Shown here: in pieces, positions 12,101 to 23,599 of the stretch
Position numbering within the stretch: position 1 is the stretch's first letter
Layout: each line of letters starts with the position of its first letter
Assembly (NCBI GenBank): GCA_022496205.1
Contig: WTXD01000141.1
Coordinates: forward strand, 1-29,204
Direction: 5' to 3'
Source of the DNA: Gloeopeniophorella convolvens
Lineage: Eukaryota > Basidiomycota > Agaricomycetes > Russulales
DNA: 29,204 bases
Translations under genes and position numbers: made by a program
Notes under the pieces: model-generated
Told to the model about the DNA's origin: nothing
What the model saw: only the letters and a program-made list of their open reading frames with translations
Databases searched by the model: none

Positions 12101-15100
12101 CCGTATCCATGCGTCGCGCCGTCTCAGCGATCTGCGCGGGCTGTACCTCGTCCTGCGCTCTCACTTACGCCTCGCGCGCCTCTGCATCGTGTTCAAGCAG
12201 CGCATGTACGCGGACGCGGGGCCATGCTTGCTCGAGCAGGCGCTGTGCTCCCGCGCGGGCAGCGATAGCGGGTCGTTTAGTGGAGGGCGGCACAAGGCGG
12301 ACCCATTGGATGTCCTCGCAAGCTTCGTCGAGGACAGCAACGCGGAGTCGCTGGTCCCTCTCGAGTCCATTCGCCTGCTCTACGCACTGTGCTCTTCGCT
12401 GTCAACGTCGCAATTCTCAGCACCGTCGATGGTTGGCCACCTTTCCGACCCGGAAGCAACTGTCGCGGCACTCGTCGGCGTCGCGCGGCATCCGTACCAC
12501 GACCTTGACGTGCGGCTCGGCGTTTGGCGCTTCATGGCGCTCGCTGCGGAGAAGGAGCCAGCCCTCGGTCATCTCTTCGTCGCCGGCCAATTTCGCGCGT
12601 CAAAGGGCAAGGCCCCCGAGGAGAAAGGCAAAGGCAAGCGAATTAGCGCCCTGCGAGCAGCGCGCGAGATGCTCGCGAGCTGGAGCGATTACTGGGAGAC
12701 GAATCCGCAACTGCTCGCATCGATCCTGGGCTTCCTGGTGGCGGTGTGGCAGCGCGGGTGGGAGCACCAGTTACTGTTGGAGGACATCAGGAAGGATATC
12801 GACTTCTGGACTCAGCTTGCGGGGCTCATCAAGGAGGACATGTCCCCGGCGCCAGAGTACCAGAGCACCGAGTACATCGACAATGGCGCGTTCCCACGCT
12901 CCTCTCTGCATGAAGGCATCTCTTTGCACTCGTACCGCATCCTTGCCAGGGCCTTCGCCATCCGGATCATCGCGCTCGACATCGACCTGGATCCGGCACC
13001 ATCATCAGGCACCGAGCCACGGCGGAAACCTGACAGCTATCTCTCCGTGGAAACTATTTTCAAGTCGGAAGACCAATTTGCGGAGCAACTGCACGACGCA
13101 ATCTTCAACGCATACGACCCGGCATTGTACCCCCATTTCACAGAGAAAGCCGGAGGGTACTTCCCAGACTTGGCACTGGAGCACTTCGAGTCGCGAGATC
13201 TCTCCGGGGAGCGCGAGTTCGGGGATGACTTTTCCTTCGCCACCCCGGTTCTCCAGATGCGAATGGATATATCCAACGCTGAAGCTACAGACGATACCGT
13301 AGCGCGGGGTGACGAGCTCATCCATAACCTTTTCTCCATCAACCTCAACCTCTCCTTGGCGTACGCATCCACGCAACTCGGCCAGTCATGGCAAACGCTT
13401 TTGGTCAAGATCGCGCCATTCGTCCAAGGCAATGCAGCATCTCGACCCCTGGTGTTGTCTTTAGCGGCGTCAATATCGTCTAGCATCGCAGCGGAGAAGC
13501 GATCTGGCGACGTCATGCTCACCGCGCACGGCGTCCGGCTGGCGATCCTCCTCGCCCTACTCGAGCTGGCGTGGTTCTCGGGAAGCACGTTGCAGAACGA
13601 GAAGCAGGAGGTGGCAAGCTTTATGAAGGTCGTAGCGAGCGTCCACGACATCGTCGTTAGCGAATGGCAGTCGCCCATGGATTCTATTCGCGGTGCCACC
13701 AACGCGCCGTTCCACCGCACTCTACTCCAGATCATCTATTTCTGCGCTACGGAGTGCCGGGGCCTGACGCGCCGGTCAAAGTCACTCAACGCGGAGCACC
13801 GCCTTGACTCATCCTCAATGATAAACGCCACCCTCATTTTCGTCATTGACGCCCTTCGCTTCGTCTTCGACGCCGCACGGACACGCCTAGACGCCGATCT
13901 GGACACGGACATGCAGCTTCTCATCGCCGCGTTTGAGCAGTGCACCCGCCCGGACATCAACCCGTCGACAAGCCTCTGGCTCACGCGATGCCAAGAGACC
14001 AGTGTGCTCCAGTCGAGCATGGAGCTATTCGTGCAGACCGATCTCAGTGGCCTGTCGACCCTCCAGCACACGCGCGCGCGGAAGCAGGCACTCTACGCTC
14101 CACACATTCTCACATTCCATATCGCCTTCGCGAGCATCCAGTCTTCGGCAGAGCGACTTGCCAGTGAGCGCGTGTTGGTGGCGTACAGCAACAGCAGCAT
14201 GGCGATGGCGATCAGCTCTGGCAAGGTCGACGTTACGCTACCCGAACTGCCAGGCGAACGGAGCCCCGCGCACTGGGCGTACTGTGTCATGCTCTCCATC
14301 GTTTCCGGGGTCATCTCCGCACTGGGCTGGCAGAAGCATTTCTTCGATGCGGAGGCGAGCGGGTTCATCCGGCTGTGCGGGAACCAGATCACACGCGCGC
14401 TATCTTGGTCGATCGGAGACCCGCTTACACTGCCGCTGGTCGAGGAGATGGAGCGCGTCGCCAACCTGTTCCACTCGATTGCGTCCTCCGCGCCGGCCGA
14501 GGGTTACCGGAACGAAACGACGCAGGAGATACTGTCCGCATTCAGCACGAATGCGCTGCTCCTCCTGCAGCAGCTCAACTACGCGCTTTCGCACCCGAAC
14601 CACCTCACGAGCCTCCTCGAGCCCGTTACGCCCGACGAGCGCGCGCAGCTTGAGCGTGACGGTCGCAGTCAGCCGCCACAGACTGCGGGTGCAGAGATCG
14701 TCGACCCTGTCGCACGCCCGTTCCTCGCGCGCCTTGTGCACCGTCTGCACAATCTCACGAGCAACATCGTATGCACGCTCATTGCGATTAGCTCGGCGGA
14801 AGATGTGCTACGTGGCAGCTCCTACCTACCTCCGCGCTCTGCGCTCGTCGTCCCTGTGCGTACTTCGTATCTTTACTTCTCGCGTTTCCCACTAACGCGG
14901 TATCTGTTCAGCATTCGAAGGCAGTCCTCGGAGAGCCCGCATCGATGGGTACGCTCCTCGAGCTCGCGAGTGGCACCCTCGACACGCTGGGCCACCTCGT
15001 CGCGCGGCCAGCAGGCCAAGCGTTGACGCTCACGACTCCGGGCCGCGCCTCCGAGCGCGCGCTCGACGTTCGCGCCGCCGCCCGCGCAGCGCGGCGTGCG

Positions 15101-15340
15101 CTCGAGGCGGTGCTTTTCTATGCGACAACGCAGCTCGGCGCCTGGGTCGCGGCACCCGACGCACCGGAGGCGGGTGGTCTCGCGAGCGAGGTGTCGGGAG
15201 AGCTACGCGCGGTATTAGAAAAGGCGCGCGGGGTGCTCGCGCGGAGCCAGCAGACTGCTGGGGAGAAGCCGGGCGCGACGGTGGATATCACGGAGGTGCT
15301 ACTCGGGTTCTTGAATCAAAGGGTTATAGGGAATGCGTAG
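9179..15340 (+). CDS. NUP192: inner-ring nucleoporin Nup192/Nup205 family, with one frame shift
   Basis: A large scaffold nucleoporin of the nuclear-pore inner ring, about 2,000 aa, as usual for the family. Exons are 9179-9219, 9267-10537, 10589-14855 and 14912-15340. The start (MAAESSKRSKLID) is the first ATG that joins in phase to TYQQLQLLLSGYD. The N-terminal family signature is seen as LKDFRKPFGKPNADSRKRVD, then VTLRDGILVRV, then FNIDEVEALVLFRSFLYNEG. A central conserved segment WVEHAGWKYAQLGTRFEVG lies near residue 870. The protein is helical throughout. In exon 3 the frame changes between RVWLFARASTALFDS (11.63-11.67 kb) and RAMAAERALGAYATT (11.69 kb): one base is missing. Alternatively, a 50-nt GT-AG intron (11634-11683) restores phase but removes VWLFARASTALFDS. 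The C-terminal exon ends at LLGFLNQRVIGNA. It is divergent from SEC15. Confidence 0.9.
11634..11695 (+). other. NUP192: frame-shift site (or alternative 50-nt intron) in NUP192
   Basis: Upstream coding is in the frame giving SLPAYAPRVWLFARASTAL, downstream in the frame giving AMAAERALGAYATTQALL. The switch lies in a GC-rich stretch ending at the gcgatggcc near 11690. One inserted base would make the whole gene continuous. The segment gtgtggctat...gtcgcgcag (11634-11683) is also a GT-AG interval of exactly 50 nt in correct phase, so a gene predictor would call it an intron. Confidence 0.75.
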
Positions 15341-15722
15341 ATGGTGCTGTAGCTGTGGCGAGTTCTGCTTCGCATATAGTGTACATTGTGTTCATTGTTG
15401 ACCGAGTGTTTGCCATGTATTGGACGGCTTATATGCTACGGAAATGCCGAAAATTGGATCGAACGAGCGCGAACATTCAAAGTGATCATTGTGAGTTTTG
15501 TGAAATTCAGAGTGTGAGAGTTTCCGTGAACTCGAGACCAGACGGTGTCGCCCGTCGAGTACACACAAGTGAGAAAGGAAGTGCATTTGTCTACAGTTGT
15601 GTCAGACAGTATGTCCGATTTCCTTATCTTATCACTGTCCGACGATCACGATTCCAACACAAGGTATAATCCCTTGATCACCTAGAGTGCACTCAATTTG
15701 GTGCGGGTATTCGACATCGTAT
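15341..15722. other. convergent 3' region, NUP192 / P450 copy 1
   Basis: This 382-bp space separates the convergent stop codons of NUP192 (15340) and P450 copy 1 (15723). It is more AT-rich than the flanking coding DNA, as expected for 3' untranslated sequence. No gene or strong repeat is seen. Confidence 0.6.
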
Positions 15723-17743
15723 TCATTCAGCGAGGGGTCTGCAGTGCGCGCGCAAGCTCGGAGCGTCGAGGATGCCGACGAAATGTTCAGACCACGTAAA
15801 GTTTGCAGGCCTTCAATACTCGTTCAGCAAAGCCCAATACACCATCGTCAATTCACTCACCTCTGCGTGTCGATTTGCACGTCGAACCGCCGGAATAGAT
15901 GCGCGAACGCGAGGTACAGTTCGCAGTACGCGAGACTGGGGCACAGCAATCAGCATTTCGAAGACGACGACGATGTAACCTGATCGTTTACTTGATTCCG
16001 AGGCAGCTGCGCGGACCCCGCGAGAATGGTACGAGCCAGGCCTCGAGCGCCTTTGAATCGGGCTGCAGCCAGCGCTCCGGCACAAAATCTAGAGGCCGGT
16101 CGAATATTTCGGCAGAGCGCGAAACGAAGAGCGAGCTCTGGCTGACAATCGTCTAGAACACGACGCAACGTCAGGAAGGCGGGTTCGAGGAGATGCGGAG
16201 GAGCATGAGACTGACCCCACCGGGGATCCGGACGCCCGCAATTGTCGCGCCGGAAGGCGGAACGATGCGCGGAAGCCCTGCGGGAACGGTAGGCGCGATA
16301 CGCAAGGACTCCTTGACGACTGCCGTCTGTCGCGATGGTTCAGCAAAGTGCGGCACGGTACTGAGTGTAAACAATGGGGCACATACAAGAAACGGAAGCT
16401 GTTCGAGGTCCTCGAAGCTCGGCGGCTCGTCGAGATTTGGCCATCCAGTGCGAAGCTCGTCGATGAGGCGGCACTTGGCCGCGGGGCTATGCAGGAGATG
16501 ATGCACGCCAGACATTAGCGTCACGGCCACGGTGTGTGAGCCCGCGGCGAAGAGAAGCAGGCCATCGTGCTGTAGTTGCATCGCTGTTGGCAAAGCACGA
16601 CCCTTGTTCGCGTCTGGATCTAGTAGTTCGCGGTAGATGGTGCGATGCGATGCGGCATCCATGACACTAGGGTTTGCTAGGATTTCTGTAACTTGATCCT
16701 GGATTGCCTACCAGCGCAAATATTACGTCATGGGCCGACACTGATCTGAAAGGCTCACCCTCTCGCAGTCGACCAGAGCGATCACTTTGGGTGAGATTCG
16801 TGTGAGTGCCCACCGAGGAAAGTTGCGCATGAGCCAGATGATAATACGAGAGTATTTTCGAGGTGTGAAGGAGGTAATCCCTATGTCGAGCGCATGGACG
16901 AGATCCGCGTTAAAATCAGGGGCGGATAACTGATCAAAGCATTTGGCAAAACAGAACGTCGCAATTGTGTCCGCAGAGAAACACTGGAAGCCTAAATACA
17001 AGTCGGAGGACCTTCCTGAAGTTTTTTGGCATCCCGTGTAGGAGAGTGAAGAGGGAGCACTAACCCGTGGTATATTGGTCCTTCAGGGCTCTGCAAAATA
17101 TATCTAACTGAGAGGCGGTTCATATGAGTGACATGCTAGTCAAAGTATACAGAGTGACGCGCCTTGTCTATGACTAGGGATTGCAACTTGTAGATCGCTT
17201 GCCTCGAAAAGGAGTTGCTGACGAGAGTCCTGTTCCTCTTCGAATCTGCATACTTGACCTGAGTGAAAAAGGACATGTCCGCATCAAACGCCTTGTAAAG
17301 TTGATAGTCCTTGTCCCATTTGTTCTGTGAGTTGTATATGTCGTTGTATGCGCTCGGGTTCGAGAAATGAAGCTGGTAGGAATCGATGAGCCCGGAAGCG
17401 TGTCGCTGAACTCTCACGAGACTTACTTCGTTTGGCGCAACCCTCACGATATCACCTGAATTTGCCGTCAGAATGTATGTGATTGATGGGGCTATGGAAA
17501 TGATGGTTAGCCCTTACCATATTTCTCGTGGAGCTGGGGACGTAGGTCTGAAAGGCTGACGCTGCGGAAAAGTTCCGTGTAACCAAGCCACCATCTTGTG
17601 CAGGCAGCGGCTCGTGGGCCAGGGAAGTGAGCGAGGCGGTGAAGGAATACATTGTAGAAAGCTTGTAGTAGGCTCCAAATGAACAAGACGGATGCAGTTA
17701 CTATAGCGCTTTGCCAAAGAGAAGGTAGAGTTGAGGGGAACAT
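15723..17743 (-). CDS. cytochrome P450, copy 1 of a tandem array
   Basis: A microsomal haem-thiolate monooxygenase; substrate unknown. Ten exons: 17743-17518, 17455-17427, 17372-17163, 17107-17065, 17015-16759, 16707-16387, 16326-16216, 16152-15992, 15935-15861, 15810-15723; 506 aa in frame. The Met at 17743 is chosen because it aligns with the starts of copies 2 and 3. An N-terminal membrane anchor (SAIVTASVLFIWSLLQAFYN) precedes the hinge HFPGPRAAA. The I-helix has AGSHTVAV (about 310), then ESLR (ExxR, about 368), PERW (about 424), and the haem loop FSRGPRSCLG with Cys about 449. The hinge and the YGDIVRVAPNELHFSNP region resemble the trichodiene-oxygenase-like group of fungal P450s. Intron 3 (17162-17108) has a GC donor (AAG|GCGCGT) where the other copies have GT. 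It is more diverged than copies 2 and 3 are from each other. Confidence 0.88.
17108..17162 (-). other. intron 3 of P450 copy 1, GC donor
   Basis: By alignment to copies 2 and 3, exon 3 must end at 17163 (210 nt in all copies). There the donor reads GCGCGT instead of GTATTT or GTATCT; the acceptor TCTCAG is normal. The donor match is poor even for a GC-AG intron, so splicing efficiency may be reduced. Retaining the intron meets a stop codon after VYFD. Confidence 0.7.
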
Positions 17744-18956
17744 CCCCACGCTGTGCGAGCATGGGATACGGCAGGCTGGGTTTTTATGACGGTACCTCCA
17801 TATATCCAAACTTGGACAATGCGCAATGAGCGTTCCCAGTATGGGATGCGCGTGGAGTTCATTTGGAGTTCTTCAGCGGGATCACAAGCCGTGACGTCCC
17901 CGCGCAGCTATTACGCCACCTCTAGTGAGTCGGGGTGGTCTATACAATGATCATTAGCACAGCCGGGGAATGAGTTTGGGAGAGATATTTCCAGGAAGGA
18001 CAGCCGATTTAAACGGGCACAAGCTAGAAGCATCGATGATGGTGACGGTCCCGTCTCGCAACCTGCGGAGCCGGGGCACATTTCCCCACCCTGACCGATC
18101 CGGGGCTTGTATCTGGGGGCTTGACGTCTCATGATAATATAGTAGATTCTTTTGTAGGGTCAGTTACATGCCGTAAGGCTTTCTTGATGTATTTGCGCCT
18201 TAGCAAGTCAACAGGAGGCGCACAAGAGAGCGGAGGTCGGGCCGACATAGGTAGCACGTAGACGAGTTGAACGTATCATTCAGGTACCCGTAGACGAAGA
18301 TGGTAGGTAGTGCTAGATAAAGTTCTAGTGCATCTTCTCCATGGAAAGAGGATCGCGCCCGCTCACCATCGCCAGCCTGAGGGTGCTGAACTGCGTCTAT
18401 GACAACGTCACCTATGACACGTGCCAATGAGCTAGTGGGTGTTGCGAGGAATCTTCGGGACAGTGTGGGGCCGTCGCTCAGCTATCACTTGATAAGTACT
18501 CGTACCGCACCGACGCCGCAATCGCGCGCACACTGGCTGGCAAAGGGTGTCAAGGAGGGAGTTCAAGCTCAAGAAGTTCATCTCAAGAAGTTCATTATAA
18601 CGGTCGCAGTCACTTCCATATCGGTTCAGTTTGGTCACGTGTCCACGTCCGAATGTTCCCACGATCATTTATCTGATAGTGACGCGCGATTCGGTGCCCC
18701 CGATTTCGAGTTCAACGAGCCTCCAAATCGTAGCTCTTTCGTAACTGCGCATTGGTGAGATAATCTTTCACTTGGTCCAGGGTTCAGTATAAATTAGTAG
18801 AATTATCTGCGCCCTGATTGTTACACGATCCTTGCATGGTTCGAAATACTGATACATGAGAGAATTGTGGGATTCATCGCTCCTGCTAAGCACCTTGAGA
18901 CGTTGATAGATTCGACCCGCGCGTCATCATAAGATCATGAAGTTTCGGCATGCAGG
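17744..18956. other. intergenic region, P450 copy 1 to copy 2
   Basis: This 1.2-kb region holds the promoter of copy 1 and the 3' flank of copy 2. The part from about 18690 to 18956 is clearly similar to 23340-23599, the 3' flank of copy 3 (shared tcgtagctctttcgtaactg, then ggttcgaaatactga with one change). This marks one edge of the segmental duplication. ORFs such as 18200-18427 have no recognisable family, and no gene is called. Confidence 0.6.
17778..17790 (-). promoter_or_regulatory. TATA-like core element of P450 copy 1
   Basis: On the minus strand the sequence gtcataaaaaccc lies about 35-45 bp upstream of the ATG at 17743. The core ATAAAAACCC is shared with copies 2 (21028-21040) and 3 (25679-25691) at nearly the same distance, which suggests a TATA-type core promoter kept across the array. 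Confidence 0.5.
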
Positions 18957-20993
18957 TCATTCGGAAAGAGGCCTGCAGTAGGCGCGCAAGTGCTGATCTG
19001 TGAAAATAGATACGAAATGTTCGGTGTAGCTCAGATCCGGGGGCCTGTCACGCAAGAGATCATCTACATATGCGTCGCGCGGAGATGCAATTAACCATAC
19101 CTCGCCTTGTCCAGCTGGACATCGAACCTCCGGAGCAAGGACGCAAAGGCGAAGTATAGCTCGCAGTACGCCAGGCTGCGTGAGTAACATGTCGTCAGAA
19201 CGGCACGAACACGACGAGGAGGTGATGCTTACTTGATCCCCAGGCAGCTTCGCGGACCCTTGGAGAAAGATACCAACCAGTTCTCAAGCGACTTTGCATC
19301 TGGCCCCAGCCAGCGCTCAGGCATGAAGTCGTGAGGCTGCGGGAATATTTCTGCAGAAAGTGAGACGAAGAGCGCGCTCTGTCCGACGATCGCCTATTGG
19401 CACGGTTCGGAGGAATCAGAAATAAGAGAATGGCACAGGGGATTATCGAGACTGACCCCGCCTGGAATCGCGACTCCCGCAATTGTTGCACCGGATGGTG
19501 GCACGGTGCGTGGGAGAGCTGACGGAACAGAGGGCGTGATGCGCAGGGATTCCTTTATGACTGCTGTCTGCAGTGCCAGCGCGTGTTAGCAGGGCACATC
19601 GACGCGTTGCTGTACAGGTAAGCACGAACGAGAAATGGGAGTCGCTCGAGCTCTTCAAAGCCCGGTGGTTCAGATAGGACAGGCCATGCCTCGTGTAACT
19701 CATCAATGAGGCGCTGCTTGGCTACCGGGTCGCGAAGCAGATAGTGTACTCCGGTTGTGAGTGCTACGGCAACGGTGTGCGAGCCGGCGGAGAAGAGGAC
19801 TTCTGCCTCGTGCTGCAGCTGCAAGGCTCTTGGTAGAGCACGGCCCTTATTTGCGTCTGGATTGAGGAGCTCTCGGTAGACGGTCCGGTGCGGCGCCTCA
19901 TCCAGAAGCGCCGGGTTTTCCAACACGCCACGTATCTGCGCTGCAAGACCCTATATATTTCGCTTAGTGGGTAGGTAGTGCGCAGGGCAAGTACACTCAC
20001 ACTCTTCAAGCGCACGATGCCTCGAGTGGCAGGCGAAACACGCACAAGTAACCATGGAGGGAAGTTACGCATCAGCCAGACAACGGTCGGAGAGTACTTT
20101 CGGAGCGTGAATGCGGGCATCAATGAGTCATAGGCCTGGACGACCTCCCCGCGGAAGTCAGGCGCCGCCAACTGATTGAATGAGGTGGCAAAGCAGAAGG
20201 TGGTGATCGTATCGGCAGAGAAGCATTGGAAGCCAAGGTACAGGTCACTCGACTTTCCTAGACCTCGGATCAGTATCCCTGCGGGGTGGCTGAGAAGCCA
20301 CGCCGACCTGTTGTGTATGAGCTGCCAATGCACCGCATAGCATGTCGATCTAGAAAAACAAATGAGGCTGTCGAAACCGCTGACCTAGGGGCGGAAGGTA
20401 AATACCTTGCTTTTGATGAGATATTGTAATTCGGAAATAGCCTGCCTTGAGAACAGATTGCTGACAAGCGCTCTACTGCGCTTCGAGTCATGATAGTCTA
20501 CTTGTGCAAAGAACGACTCGTCCGTATCGAAGCCGCCATAAAACGGGAGGACTTTATCCCACTTGTTTTGTGCATTGTAGATCTCATTGTACGCGCTTGG
20601 GTTGGAGAAGTGGAGCTGAAGACTTCTATATGAGCGCGAGCTAGGCCACATAACGTTCTCTGGTGAGATTGTTACCTCGTCGGGTGCAATTCGCACTACA
20701 TCTCCTGGGATCCGCAGTAATGTCAGCGTGGGGACTAACGACGGTACATCTTACGTCTTACCGTACTTCTCGTGTAACTGGGCGCGGAGGTCAGGCAGGT
20801 TGACACCCTTGACGAGTTCCATATACGCGAGCCACCATCTTGAGCATGCGGCACCTCGTGGTCCGGGGAAGTGGGTGAGTGGATGAAAGAACAAGTTTTT
20901 GACAACCTGGAAAAGACCCAGGAGTAGCGCAGTCGACGCGACCGCAGCCACGCCCAGCCACAAGGAAGGCAGTGGGATGAGAAAAGTAGCCAT
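18957..20993 (-). CDS. cytochrome P450, copy 2, with a one-base deletion (possible pseudogene)
   Basis: Same family and exon layout as its neighbours: 20993-20762, 20704-20676, 20615-20406, 20349-20308, 20257-20001, 19950-19630, 19567-19457, 19393-19233, 19175-19101, 19044-18957. Exons 1-3 and 5-10 have exactly the lengths of copy 3. Exon 4 is 42 nt instead of 43, so the joined length is 1,526 nt and the frame breaks before the KSSDLYLGFQCFSADT region. The missing base lies near 20320 (gcagct then catacacaacag). An in-phase earlier donor (G|GTGCAT, about 20333) could bypass the break at a cost of nine residues. Motifs: anchor plus HFPGPRGAA, AGSHTVAV, ESLR, PERW, FSKGPRSCLG. It may be a recent pseudogene, a sequence error, or a gene with a shifted splice site. 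Confidence 0.82.
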
Positions 20994-21027
20994 GTGGACG
21001 GGGTTACCTCTCAGACCCACATCGAAG

Positions 21028-21040
21028 GGTTTTTTTATGT
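21028..21040 (-). promoter_or_regulatory. TATA-like core element of P450 copy 2
   Basis: Minus-strand acataaaaaaaccc, about 35-47 bp upstream of the ATG at 20993, the counterpart of the ATAAAAACCC element of copies 1 and 3. The A-run is longer here. Confidence 0.5.
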
Positions 21041-22079
21041 CGCGAGCCTGCGAAGATAGAGGTGGTTCCCCCGAAACCCATTCCTGTTATGGGTTAAGTG
21101 AGTCTCGGGAAAAACATCAGTGGGCTACACGACTCCCGCGCCCGGGGCGGAGCGGAGCGACACTCCTCTCTACTCACACTCTACTCACACATATGACACA
21201 GGGGCATCTCGAATATTTGGGCATCACTGTACCCACCCGCAATGGCTGGCCAAAATTGAAAATTAGGTTTGTGCAGCGTTTAGATACCGCCCATGCTACA
21301 TTGGAGACCTGCTGCGAAGTACAGCTGTCTCCGGACTGTCAAGTACGTAGATAGTATTGCGAATCTAACCATCTTGCCCAATAAGATAGCGTACAGCCTC
21401 CAGTTGATGAGCGGAGTTGTTGCAGACTGTCCAGGAACGCAGTATTCGAGCGCTTCTAGAAGGGCCAAGAAAAACTCCGCTCTCTGCGAACGACAAATGA
21501 AAGCACCTGCCATGTCCGAACTGCACCCCAATGGGGTACGCAGTAACCGCGAGCACTACGGGCGCAATCTTTCAGTCATACACCGACAAAAGCCGATTAT
21601 AAGCTGCCGTGTTCGACGGCCCTGTGCACGATGAACACAAGGATGTCGCATCCACAAATAGTCAAAGAGTAGTTCTCACCCTATGTGCCAGTTTGCCGAC
21701 AGCAATGGTCAATCAGCAGACAGCTAGGATTGGGCGAACCTTAACCAAAGGGCGTACCATGTGAGCTCATTCGATGGTTCTGGGAAGAAAACTCCACAGC
21801 ACAGGCGCCCTGTGGTTCACGAAAGAGGGTTGCAGTCGCGGCACCGGTCCACTTGTGACTGGACAGGTCGACCAGGATACCACAAAATATTGCATACAGT
21901 GCACCAGACATGATCGCGACCGGGAAGAGCCATTGTGCAGCCGTGTTACGTCGTATTCATTGGTGCCATTGTCAATTACGACCGCTCGATGAGAATCCGA
22001 GGTTAGCAGGTCAGAGCGATGGAGTCCGAGTGTGGTTGCGGCCGCACCAACTCGCACCAAACCGGCCTGTGCCAGTGAC

Positions 22080-22720
22080 ATCCCCGGCTCGTGCCGACTC
22101 TAAATTCCCACAAGCGGGCAGATGTTCCCACAGATCTTATCTTATCCTTGCACTGCTGATTACTAACATCATGGACGAAATTCACACCAGTCCGAGGATC
22201 TGTCAAACCCTGCCAAACCTCTCCAGCTTCGAAAGAGTCAAAATGACATCTTCCGCAGGTACATCCAAGCAACGCGAGTTTGCGCCCTACCCAGAGAATG
22301 GTGTGTGAGTTGCGTGTGAGTTGCGTGTGAGTGCGTCGTGACTAATGCAACTAATGGCAAAGGCACAGGTCAGCGCAAGCGGCACGGCTTCAACAAGACC
22401 CCAACAAGACCCTGCCCCAGGTCCATCCGGGACACCGCGACCATCCCAGGACCCACCTGCACCCTGCTCCATGAGAAGAAGAGCATGCTGCCTTCTGCTC
22501 GTCTTGCGTGTGTTCAGTAAGCAAGGCGCGCTTCTCTGAGGTATGTGTCCGGAGTAACTATGCGTGCGAACACTTCCAGTACAGCGCTCGACTGGACCTT
22601 GCCGTATGAGCTTCTGAAGCAGAAATACATCATTGTGGAGAATACCGATAAGGAGAGCTACTGAGTGCGTTGCACGCCTTCACCCCCCCCCCCCCCCCAC
22701 ACACACACACACGACCCTTC
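22080..22720 (+). repeat. duplicated upstream block A, possibly a small decayed gene
   Basis: Similar to 26170-26770, with shared runs such as gtgccgactctaaattccca, gtccatccgggacaccg, ccggagtaac and gagcttctgaagcag. A spliced plus-strand ORF can be drawn here: ATG at 22171, a donor near 22301 after PYPENG, an acceptor at about 22367 before QRKRHG, a donor at about 22517, an acceptor at about 22580, ending at ELLKQKYIIVENTDKESY about 22664. The other block keeps the splice-like sites but has stops in the last exon. The intron-like parts are as well conserved as the exon-like parts, so coding is not shown. I do not recognise the protein. Confidence 0.4.
22683..22712. repeat. poly-C / (AC)n microsatellite
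   Basis: Sixteen C residues (22683-22698) are followed directly by seven AC units (22699-22712). The equivalent place in the duplicated block, 26766-26779, has a much shorter C-run and ACAC tract, so the tract has changed length since duplication. Confidence 0.9.
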
Positions 22721-23599
22721 AAGCTTCACCCACACTCGGGGCTTTGATCACATTACGACCGCGCAGGCTTCTGCCAGCGAGTGACCGCGCGCGATATCCT
22801 GCAGCCCCTCGCCACGCTCGAGCGGCACCGCAGCTTACCTTTTTTTCTGAATTCATTTCCGTGCGCCTCGTCCAGTACCCGCTCGCGTGCCCTGCCACGG
22901 TACGGAATTGTCAACCCCTGCATGGCGGCCACTGTGCTCCAACGATTCTGGACGGGTGCCTACGAGTGCTGCTTGCAGCTGGGCCCAACGCGAACTCGAC
23001 TGCACCAGAGCACGCCTCTGGCGCGCTGAGACTTTGGTTACGGCAGACCTGTGCCACGTCGGCAACATGCTGCGGCGGCCGATCCTCCTAGCAGGGGTGC
23101 ACCGCCAGCATTATCCTAAGGGTCGATTCCTGTGCCGATGCGGGCGCCGTCATCGGCAGTGCAGGATCTTTGACTTTGTTGAGGCACTCGCGGACGAAAT
23201 GACCGGCGAGAATCGAAGGCCGGCTGGAGGCCCGCACGCGTCACCGGCACACCGAAAGAGCTGTCGTGCCCTTTAAGTATGGAGGGTTATCTATTGTCGA
23301 CTAGGTTATATTTGGGCGTCAATAGAAGACGATGCCCGCTTTCGATCCAGAGTTCAAGAAGTCTCCAGATCGTAGCTCTTTCGTAACTGCACATTGGTGA
23401 ACAGTCTTTCATTTGGTCCAAGGTTAAGTGTAGATTGACTATGTATTCAGTAGCATCTGCGCCCTAATTCTTACCCGAATCTCCTCTGCATAGTTCGAAA
23501 TACTGAGACATGAGATTTATCGCTCCTGCTAATTTGCACTTCGAGACGTTAGCTTCGACCCGTGCATCGACGTGGTGCCGTGAAACTTCAGCGTGGGGG

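Larger units (their letters stand above)
20994..23599. other. 2.6-kb region between P450 copies 2 and 3
   Basis: The left part (20994-22720) is the upstream flank of copy 2 and aligns in blocks with the upstream flank of copy 3 (25643-26770). About 420 bp (roughly 21100-21515) and about 95 bp (roughly 21835-21925) have no counterpart there. The block 22080-22720 is annotated separately. 22780-23280 is GC-rich with a 129-codon ORF (22887-23276) that I cannot assign. 23340-23599 is the duplicated 3' flank of copy 3. No gene is confidently called. Confidence 0.5.

Noticed and set aside
13933..14895. 320-codon ORF overlapping NUP192 in another frame
   Set aside because: Arg/Ser-rich translation typical of a shifted frame in GC-rich coding DNA; the nucleoporin frame is continuous here.
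18838..18860. ggttcgaaatac resembling a tRNA T-loop, repeated near 23493
   Set aside because: No matching stems, D-arm or anticodon arm around it; it is part of the duplicated P450 3' flank.
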